Shown here in pieces: positions 26,956-33,246 of a stretch of 37,108 nucleotides of DNA. The translations under genes and the position numbers were made by a program. The notes under the pieces were generated by a model. It did not search any database. It worked only from the letters and a program-made list of their open reading frames with translations, and was not told where the DNA came from. The stretch spans positions 1 through 37,108 of IMG/VR virus record IMGVR_UViG_3300042121_000056; one strand, written 5' to 3'. Origin of the DNA: a virus. The number at the start of each line of letters is the position of its first letter. Position 1 is the stretch's first letter.

Positions 26956-27062
26956 GACGCCGCAGCGGATTGTCGGTGTTCCGCAGCATGCTTAGCCATG
27001 TTGCCTTCGGAATCGCCTACCTGCTGGGCAATCTGATCACCCGGACCCGGAGGAGGAGGTGA
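26952..27062 (+). CDS. 36-residue basic membrane peptide
   Basis: GTG start, GTGA overlap. Basic ends (MRRRSG... and RTRRRR) around a moderately hydrophobic middle (MLSHVAFGIAYLLGNLI). The Arg-coding end also supplies GGAGGAGG as ribosome site for the next gene. Confidence 0.5.
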   Translation: MRRRSGLSVFRSMLSHVAFGIAYLLGNLITRTRRRR

Positions 27063-27205
27063 CTCCCCGGCACTGGCACATCACCCGGGACCTGAAACCC
27101 TACGGTGAGTGCGCGGCCTGCGATCAGTACTGGGATGACGTGGACCCCGACACCGGACTGACGAATCTTGAAGCGTTCCACTACTACGGCAAACGCAAGG
27201 AGTGA
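27059..27205 (+). CDS. 48-residue protein with a CxxC motif
   Basis: GTG start right after GGAGGAGG. HWHITRDLKPYGECAACDQYWDDVDPDTGLTN has one CxxC pair plus His residues at the N-terminus, a possible minimal zinc site. No family recognised. Confidence 0.6.
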   Translation: MTPRHWHITRDLKPYGECAACDQYWDDVDPDTGLTNLEAFHYYGKRKE

Positions 27206-27208
27206 GCC

Positions 27209-27469
27209 ATGACAGTGCACAAGTACAAGGCCCGTCCCTGCTCGATCACTGCGCTGCAGTACCGCAGGGGCATCACCACCGAGGCAGAACTGCTGGCCTT
27301 CTGCCCCGGACTGGTTATTAGCGGAGGCGAGGCCCCGGCCATTGTCGCCCTGCAGTCCCCGGCGGGGATGACTTCCCTTGCCGACGGTGACTATCTGGTC
27401 AAGCGCAACGACATCTTCTACCGCTGGGACCCGGACGAGTTCGAGAACGAATACGAGGAGGCTTCGTGA
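27209..27469 (+). CDS. Small phage protein of the YKxKP type
   Basis: 86 residues; AAGGAG before the ATG. VHKYKARPCSITALQYRRG at the start and SLADGDYLVKRNDIFYRWDPDEFENEYEE at the end match a widespread small phage protein ('...KKPVVIEAVQW...GDWIIKG..GEFYPCKPDIFEKTY'), of unknown function. About the family's usual length. Confidence 0.7.
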   Translation: MTVHKYKARPCSITALQYRRGITTEAELLAFCPGLVISGGEAPAIVALQSPAGMTSLADGDYLVKRNDIFYRWDPDEFENEYEEAS

Positions 27470-27582
27470 GGCACCGACGCCGCCCGATGCGGGGCACGGC
27501 GATTTTCCTCACCGTGCTTGTACTGTTCATTGTGCTGTCCCTGCTCTGGGGCTGCAGCTTCATACTGGGCAAGGGTGTCTGA
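27466..27582 (+). CDS. 38-residue membrane peptide
   Basis: GTG start, GTGA overlap. Basic N-terminus (RHRRRPMRG) then a long hydrophobic span (TAIFLTVLVLFIVLSLLWGCSFIL). TGATG overlap with the next gene. Confidence 0.6.
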   Translation: MRHRRRPMRGTAIFLTVLVLFIVLSLLWGCSFILGKGV

Positions 27583-27740
27583 TGCCCCGGCCAACGCTTG
27601 GGCCGAGCGCCAAGTCGGAGGTCGTTTCCGTCCGGCTGACCAAGAACGAGGTTGCCGACCTCACCCGCCGCTTCGGCTCCCCGGCCAAGGGGCTGCGGGC
27701 GCTGTACTCGGCATCGAAGACCAAGGAGACGAAGAAGTGA
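27582..27740 (+). CDS. Small basic DNA-binding-like protein
   Basis: 52 residues. SEVVSVRLTKNEVADLTRRFGSPAKGLRALYSA has a strand (VVSVRLT) followed by two helices, the ribbon-helix-helix pattern. Could be a dimeric repressor of early genes. The call rests on pattern only. Confidence 0.55.
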   Translation: MPRPTLGPSAKSEVVSVRLTKNEVADLTRRFGSPAKGLRALYSASKTKETKK

Positions 27741-28024
27741 CGCTGGAAAACCACTACGTCATCCTGCCCAACCTCTCCCGCTTCCGCAGTTGGGCCAAGG
27801 ACAACATCAAGGAGGAGTGGCGCACCCGCGGGCACGGGGTGATCCTCACCGACAGCAAGTGCTACCGGGCAATCATCCACCTGCACGATCTGCGCGGTGC
27901 CACCCTCACCGAGGAGACGGTGCACTGGGCCGAGGGCTGGTACATGGGGCTGAACCCGAGGGCCGCGCTGGAACTGGAGCGCTACGTGCAGGTGTGCCTC
28001 GCGGCGGGAGAGGCCGCCTCATGA
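27737..28024 (+). CDS. Unknown small protein
   Basis: 95 residues, GTG start overlapping the previous stop. NHYVILPNLSRFRSWAKDNIKEEWRTRGHGVILTDSKCYRAIIHLHDLRG...: alpha/beta, basic. No family recognised. Confidence 0.6.
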   Translation: MTLENHYVILPNLSRFRSWAKDNIKEEWRTRGHGVILTDSKCYRAIIHLHDLRGATLTEETVHWAEGWYMGLNPRAALELERYVQVCLAAGEAAS

Positions 28025-28599
28025 ACACCGTGAGATTCGCCAAGGGAGTCCAGCCGCTGCTGGTGCCAATCGACTCGGTGCACCAGCATGAGAGCAACCC
28101 CAACAATGCCGACCTCGATGCGCTGATTGAGTCCATTCAGGTCAACGGCTTCGTCACCGCCGTCACCGCCGACGCCAAGACCGGGAACATCCTCGCAGGC
28201 AACCACCGCTATCAGGCGCTCCACGCCTTGGGTGCCACCGAAATCCCGGTGATCTGGGTGGACCACATGGACGAGTCCGGAGCGGTGCGCTACCTCATTG
28301 GGGATAACAAGATAGGCAAGCTGGCGGTCCTCGACGAGCAGGCGGTCGCATCCCTGCTGACCGAACTGAACAACACCGACATCGGACTCGCCGGAACCGG
28401 CTACGACGAAACCACGTACCAGAACCTCCTGCTGGCGATGTCCATGGACCCGGTGATTCCGCAGGACCACGGCTTCGGCGTCGCCCCCTCCGGCATCTGG
28501 CAGGTGGTCGTGGACTTTGAGGATGAAGCCGAGCGGGACGACCTCTATGCGGAACTGGCCGACAGGTTCGAGGACAAGGCACGAACGGTGGACCTCTAG
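28021..28599 (+). CDS. ParB-like nuclease-domain protein
   Basis: 192 residues. Residues 14-80 (LVPIDSVHQHESNPNNADLDALIESIQVNGFVTAVTADAKTGNILAGNHRYQALHALG) carry the ParB/Srx N-terminal fold with the GNHR box in place of the usual GERR/GHRR, followed by VIWVDHMDESGAVRYLIGDNKIGKLAVLD. Proteins of this type precede terminase genes in many actinophages; they may act as nucleases, NTP-dependent clamps or partners of DNA modification enzymes. No methyltransferase is adjacent. Confidence 0.8.
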   Translation: MNTVRFAKGVQPLLVPIDSVHQHESNPNNADLDALIESIQVNGFVTAVTADAKTGNILAGNHRYQALHALGATEIPVIWVDHMDESGAVRYLIGDNKIGKLAVLDEQAVASLLTELNNTDIGLAGTGYDETTYQNLLLAMSMDPVIPQDHGFGVAPSGIWQVVVDFEDEAERDDLYAELADRFEDKARTVDL

Positions 28600-29138
28600 T
28601 GGGTGAGAGGGAAGCCCGGATCATGACCGGGGCCAAGGCGTTCGCCAAGGCGGTTGAGAACGGCGAGGAACCCAACGCCGACCTCGTCATTTCCGAGACG
28701 AACACCAAGGCCGAGTCCGCGGTGGCACTGCGCATCGCGGGCACCTCGTACACGAACATCGCCAAGACCCTCGGCTACGCCTCCGCCACAAGGGCGCGGC
28801 TCGCGGTGGAGCGGGTGCTGGCATCCTCTGCTGACTCCCCCGAGGAACGTGACCAGCAAAGGGTGCTTGCGGACAAGCGGCTGAACCGGCTGCTGCAGTC
28901 CGTCATGGGAAAGGCGGTGGACCCCACCGACCCGGACCACCTTGCCTACAACGCGAGGGCGCTGGCGATCACGGACAGGATCATGCGCCTCTGGGGCGTG
29001 GACGCTCCGACGCAGGTGCAGATCACCCCGACCGACGAACACCTGCAGCAGTACGTGGCGCACATGATGGCGCTGGCCCGGCAGGAACCCGAGGCCGAGG
29101 AAGCGAACATCATCGACGCCGACGTGGTGGAGGACTAG
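28599..29138 (+). CDS. Probable terminase small subunit
   Basis: 179 residues from GTG 28599 (TAGTG overlap) or 171 from ATG 28623. An HTH lies at about 46-74: VALRIAGTSYTNIAKTLGYASATRARLAVERVL. The middle is helical and the C-terminus acidic (EPEAEEANIIDADVVED). Position two genes before the large terminase and the N-terminal HTH fit a small subunit that recognises the packaging site, but no family match is certain. Confidence 0.6.
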   Translation: MGEREARIMTGAKAFAKAVENGEEPNADLVISETNTKAESAVALRIAGTSYTNIAKTLGYASATRARLAVERVLASSADSPEERDQQRVLADKRLNRLLQSVMGKAVDPTDPDHLAYNARALAITDRIMRLWGVDAPTQVQITPTDEHLQQYVAHMMALARQEPEAEEANIIDADVVED

Positions 29139-29140
29139 AG

Positions 29141-29530
29141 ATGGTCAACTACAACCCCGACCTGCAGGGCTGGGCCGACGCCGGGGAGGACCCGCAGTGG
29201 ATGGAGAATGCTCTCGCCCGTGTCCGGTCCCGGCAAAGGCAGTCCCGGGTTTCCGAGGGCCGCCGCTCGGGGATGTACGTCTACTTCAACGAACCCTTCC
29301 GGGCACTGCTGGATGAGGCAGCCGCCCGGCGCGACATGAGCATGGCCTCCTACATGCGCCGTGCCGTCGGCGCGTTCATCGCCCACGACCTGAACATCCC
29401 GTTTACTGAAGTGGTCAGGCACGGTGCGCAGCCGGTCCCGCACGGAGCAAAGACTGTCGGCAACAAACCCTCCTCCGACAACGGGCGCGGGAAGGGTCCG
29501 TGGCTGATCGAGGGGCTGAAGGAACTATAG
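29141..29530 (+). CDS. Ribbon-helix-helix-type protein
   Basis: 129 residues. RRSGMYVYFNEPFRALLDEAAARRDMSMASYMRRAVGAFIAHDLNIP is a strand-helix-helix typical of phage RHH proteins found before terminases. The C-terminal 40 residues are Gly/Lys/Pro-rich and probably disordered. May regulate the packaging/head operon or contribute to packaging-site recognition. Confidence 0.6.
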   Translation: MVNYNPDLQGWADAGEDPQWMENALARVRSRQRQSRVSEGRRSGMYVYFNEPFRALLDEAAARRDMSMASYMRRAVGAFIAHDLNIPFTEVVRHGAQPVPHGAKTVGNKPSSDNGRGKGPWLIEGLKEL

Positions 29531-29540
29531 GGAGGCAGTG

Positions 29541-31046
29541 ATGACCGCCACGCCGGAGCTTGATGTCAACGAATGGCGGAACTGGGACCAGAAGTCCAAG
29601 GACAAGCTGCTCGCCATGGTCGCCCTCGCGGAGAAGGACCGCAAGGTCTGGTACTGCACACGGGGTCCAAGCTGCGACGGACTGCCGCACGGCAAGTACG
29701 ACTACAAGCACGCCCGCGGCGACCAGTGGCCCCCGTCCGATCCGGACTGGCTGGTGTGGCTGCAGCGCGGCGGTCGTGGTTCGGGCAAGACCCGTTGTGG
29801 CTCGGAGTGGATTCGTAAGATGAGCGAGTCCATCGCCTTCACCTCCATCATCGGCCCGACCCTGCCCCACGTGCGCGACGTGATGGTGGAAGGGGAATCG
29901 GGACTGCTTGCCGCCTTCGACAACGCCAAGGTCAACGCCCTCTGGGAACCTTCCAAGCGCCGGATCACCCTGCCCGGACGCGGACGGCACAACGAGCACC
30001 GCATTCAGGCATTCACCGGCGAGGAACCCGACCGGCTCCGCGGCCCGAACCACGGCGCGGTGTGGCTGGATGAACCGGCCCACTATCCGATGATCGAAAC
30101 CGTCTGGGACATGATGATGCTGGGCCTGCGCTACGGCAAGCGCCCCTTGGTGCTGTGCACGACCACGCCGCTGCCGATCAAGTGGCTCAAGGACCTCATT
30201 GAGGAACCGACCACCCGCTCGGTCACGGTGTCCACCTACGCCAACATCGACAACCTCGCCCCCACCTTCCGCAAGGTCATCCTCGAAAAGTACGAGGGCA
30301 CCCGGATGGGCCGACAGGAACTCCACGGCGAAGTGCTGGAGGACATCGAGGGTGCGCTGTGGACGTGGGAGATGATCGAGAACAACCGCCCCCTGAACAC
30401 CGTGATTCGGCACGAGGACATGGACCGCATCGTCGTTGCCATCGACCCCGCCGGTACGTCCTCCAAGAAGCGTGACGAAACCGGAATCGTCGTCATTGGC
30501 CGCAAGGACGAGAGCTTCTATGTGCTCGCCGACCACTCCGGCCACTACACCCCCGACGGCTGGGCGGCGGAAGCGTGGCGGGCCTACGACCTGTATCAGG
30601 CAGACCTCATCGTTGCGGAGAAGAACTACGGCGGCGAGATGGTGCTCTCCACGCTGCGCACCAAGCGCAAGGACGGCAAAGTCGACCTCGTGCATTCCCG
30701 GCGCGGCAAGGTACTGCGCGCCGAACCCGTCGTCGGTTTGTATGAGCAGGGGCGCGTGCACCACGTGAAGATACTGACCGATCTGGAGTCCCAGATGACC
30801 GAATGGGTGCCGGACATGCAGGACTCGCCCGACCGCGTGGACGCGCTGGTGCACGGCATCACCAAGCTCAACGACAGTCTTGCCCCGGCGGAGCTTGCCT
30901 CTCCCGGCGGGAAGACCCTCAAGGGCGAACCGCTACAGACCGTCTTCCGCAACAGGGGAGGGCTGTTCGGATACCGTCCCCGTGACACCGACGCGACACC
31001 TGATGTTGACCCCGAGGCCACCGAACACGGAACGGCAGGCGGGTAA
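29541..31046 (+). CDS. terL: Terminase large subunit
   Basis: 501 residues from ATG 29541 (GGAGG five bases upstream). Residues 39-70 hold the family's N-terminal segment (CTRGPSCDGLPHGKYDYKHARGDQWPPSDPDW). ATPase: Walker A QRGGRGSGKT at 75-84, Walker B in GAVWLDEPAHY, and coupling motif CTTTPLP. RNase-H-like nuclease: VVAIDPAGTSS with the first catalytic Asp, ADLIVAEKNYGGEMV with Glu, and SPDRVDALVHGIT with the last Asp. It pumps DNA into the prohead and cuts the concatemer. Complete and of normal length. Confidence 0.95.
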   Translation: MTATPELDVNEWRNWDQKSKDKLLAMVALAEKDRKVWYCTRGPSCDGLPHGKYDYKHARGDQWPPSDPDWLVWLQRGGRGSGKTRCGSEWIRKMSESIAFTSIIGPTLPHVRDVMVEGESGLLAAFDNAKVNALWEPSKRRITLPGRGRHNEHRIQAFTGEEPDRLRGPNHGAVWLDEPAHYPMIETVWDMMMLGLRYGKRPLVLCTTTPLPIKWLKDLIEEPTTRSVTVSTYANIDNLAPTFRKVILEKYEGTRMGRQELHGEVLEDIEGALWTWEMIENNRPLNTVIRHEDMDRIVVAIDPAGTSSKKRDETGIVVIGRKDESFYVLADHSGHYTPDGWAAEAWRAYDLYQADLIVAEKNYGGEMVLSTLRTKRKDGKVDLVHSRRGKVLRAEPVVGLYEQGRVHHVKILTDLESQMTEWVPDMQDSPDRVDALVHGITKLNDSLAPAELASPGGKTLKGEPLQTVFRNRGGLFGYRPRDTDATPDVDPEATEHGTAGG

Positions 31047-31076
31047 TCCCTGATATGGCACGGTACGCTCGTACTC

Positions 31077-31388
31077 ATGGTGGAGATTTTCGTCGTACTC
31101 GCGGCTGTCGCCGTCGGCACGCTCTCCATCGCACGCATTACCCGGCTCATTACACAGGATAGCTTTCCGCCGTCGGCGTGGCTGCGCATGAAGTGGGACG
31201 AGTTGACCAACGACGGCCCGTGGTCGACGCTCGCACACTGTCACTGGTGCATGTCCGTCTGGATCACGCCGCCGATACTGCTCTGGGGCTGGTTGTCCGG
31301 CCTTCACATCACATGGTGGTTGTTCAACGGATGGATGGCCGCAGCATACGTCGCCGCCATGATCGTCGAAAGAGATGAAGTGGAGTAG
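31077..31388 (+). CDS. DUF1360-like membrane protein
   Basis: 103 residues. Membrane segments IFVVLAAVAVGTLSIARITRLI, VWITPPILLWGWLSGL and WWLFNGWMAAAYVAAMIV; between them RMKWDELTNDGPWSTLAHCHWCMSVW with the conserved HCxWC of DUF1360-type phage proteins. No ribosome site before the ATG; TACGCT lies seven bases upstream, so the gene may start as a leaderless mRNA. Found next to terminase/portal in many actinophages; function unknown. Confidence 0.7.
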   Translation: MVEIFVVLAAVAVGTLSIARITRLITQDSFPPSAWLRMKWDELTNDGPWSTLAHCHWCMSVWITPPILLWGWLSGLHITWWLFNGWMAAAYVAAMIVERDEVE

Positions 31389-31392
31389 CCCC

Positions 31393-33246
31393 ATGGCTCG
31401 CACCCGCAGGGAAGAAGCACCGCAGGCCAACTCTCTCGTCGCTTCGGCGGCGCGCATCGGCAAGAGCGGGCAGAGGAACTACACCCGGATCGCCGAGTCG
31501 ATCGTGTGGCAGCGCGAGGCGTGGCGGATGTATCACATCATCGGCGAGTTCCGGTACGCCTGCGACTTCATCGGCTCCATGCTCTCCAAGGCCGAACTGT
31601 TCGCCTCGGTGAAGAAGGCGGGCAAGCGCAGGCCGGTCAAGACCGGACCCGCCGTGGAAATCATGGAGTCCCTGTTCGTCGACGACGATGGGCGTGCGGA
31701 GATGCTGCGCCAAATCGGCATCCACATGTCCGTCGCGGGCGAGCTTTACGTCGTCTCCTATCCCAACCCCGACCGTTTCGGAGACGCCGGGGATGTCTGG
31801 GAAATCGCCACCCCCTCGGAAATCAACAAGGTCGAGGGCGGCAAGTGGCGGGTGAACAACAAGGTCATCGACCTCGACCCCGAAGATGTGCTCGTGATCC
31901 GCGTCTGGAGGCCGGACCCGGAGAAGCCGTGGCAGGCCATTTCCCCCGCGCAGGCGGTGCTGCCGATCCTCGGCGAAATCCATGGTCTGACCCAGCACGT
32001 TGCAGCGCAGATCGACTCCCGCCTTGCCGGAGCGGGCATCCTGCTTGTCCCCTCCGAGATGACCTTCCCGGCCCCGCCGCCCATCGAGGGTCAGGAGCAG
32101 CGGGTCGCCAACGACGCCGAGGGCCTGATGCGCGTGCTGGCCGAAGCGATGGAGGCGTCCATCGCCAACCGCGAGGATGCCTCGGCACTGGTGCCCATCG
32201 TCATCAAGGCTCCCGCCGAGGCCATCGCGGCGATCAAGCACCTGACCTTCTGGACCCAGCTGGACGAGCACGCCATCGAACTGCGGAACGAGGCCATCCG
32301 CCGCCTCGCCCTCGGCATGGACATCCCGCCCGAAGTCCTGCAGGGCCTGTCCGAATCCAACCACTGGTCCGCATGGGCCGCGGATGAATCCACCATCAAG
32401 GCCCACGCCGAACCGCTGCTCAAACTGGTCACCACCGCGCTCGCCTCCGGCTACCTGCGTCCGCTGCTTTCCGATGAAAGCGGGGTCGACGCCTCCGCGC
32501 TGCGCAGCTTCTCCATCAGCGCGGACACCTCCGAAATGCGGCTGCGGCCCAACCGCTCCAAGGAAGCGCTCGAACTGTACGACCGGGGCGAACTCAACGG
32601 CACTTCGCTGCGCCGCGAAACCGGCTTCGACGAGGACGACGCCCAGACCACCGAGGACCGCATCCTGTTCTACCTGCGCAAGGTGGCCTCCGGCTCCACT
32701 ACGCCGGAACTGGTCCACGCCGCGCTGCGCGAACTGGGCGTGGAACTGGAAGCCCCGGAACCGGCCAAGGAGGGCACCGAGGGCCGACCCGCCCCGTCCC
32801 TGCAGGACCACCCGGTCAACGACATGCCGGATTCGGAAATCTCCGAGCGACGCAGGCAGGCGCGGGAGCGCGGGGACGTTCCGTCATCCATGCCGGAGAA
32901 CCGCAACGCCGCCGCCCTGATCGCAGCCTCCGAGCAGGTCGTGGTCCGGGCGATGGAGCGTGCCGGGAACAAGCTGAAGAACAAGATGCAGGTGAAACCA
33001 ACCTGCGCTGCGGTGGACATCTACAAGTTCGTCAAGAGCGAGGACACTGCCTTCCTGCTCGATGACGCTTGGACGCACGTGGCCGCCATTGCTGAGCGGC
33101 ATCACATCCCGGCGGCATGGCTGGAGGGTGTGCTGGAAACCTACTGCACGCAGTTGCTGAAGGAGCAGACGCCGCACACCTTCAATAACTTCACCGTCTA
33201 CATGATGACCAACATGATGATCGCCGGAGAGAAGGTTCCCGCATGA
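31393..33246 (+). CDS. Portal protein
   Basis: 617 residues from ATG 31393 (GGAGTAG upstream). Typical actinophage portal features: N-terminal IGKSGQRNYTRIAESIVWQREAWRMYHIIGEFRYACDFIGSMLSKAELF, a central stem/clip region (WEIATPSEINKV...DLDPEDVLVIRVWRPDPEKPWQAISPAQAVLPILGEI), and HLTFWTQLDEHAIELRNEAIRRLALGMDIPPEVLQGLSESNHWSAW, a hallmark segment. The dodecameric portal is the DNA gate and the binding site of terminase. The last 150 residues, after a Pro/Glu linker, are helical. ATGA overlap with the MuF gene. Confidence 0.9.
   Translation: MARTRREEAPQANSLVASAARIGKSGQRNYTRIAESIVWQREAWRMYHIIGEFRYACDFIGSMLSKAELFASVKKAGKRRPVKTGPAVEIMESLFVDDDGRAEMLRQIGIHMSVAGELYVVSYPNPDRFGDAGDVWEIATPSEINKVEGGKWRVNNKVIDLDPEDVLVIRVWRPDPEKPWQAISPAQAVLPILGEIHGLTQHVAAQIDSRLAGAGILLVPSEMTFPAPPPIEGQEQRVANDAEGLMRVLAEAMEASIANREDASALVPIVIKAPAEAIAAIKHLTFWTQLDEHAIELRNEAIRRLALGMDIPPEVLQGLSESNHWSAWAADESTIKAHAEPLLKLVTTALASGYLRPLLSDESGVDASALRSFSISADTSEMRLRPNRSKEALELYDRGELNGTSLRRETGFDEDDAQTTEDRILFYLRKVASGSTTPELVHAALRELGVELEAPEPAKEGTEGRPAPSLQDHPVNDMPDSEISERRRQARERGDVPSSMPENRNAAALIAASEQVVVRAMERAGNKLKNKMQVKPTCAAVDIYKFVKSEDTAFLLDDAWTHVAAIAERHHIPAAWLEGVLETYCTQLLKEQTPHTFNNFTVYMMTNMMIAGEKVPA

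Noticed and set aside
29415-30854. 479-codon minus-strand frame opposite terL
   Set aside because: Complementary shadow of the large terminase, whose motifs are unmistakable.
31324-32811. 495-codon minus-strand frame opposite the portal gene
   Set aside because: Gly/Val/Arg/Phe-rich shadow without family features; the portal is clear on the plus strand.
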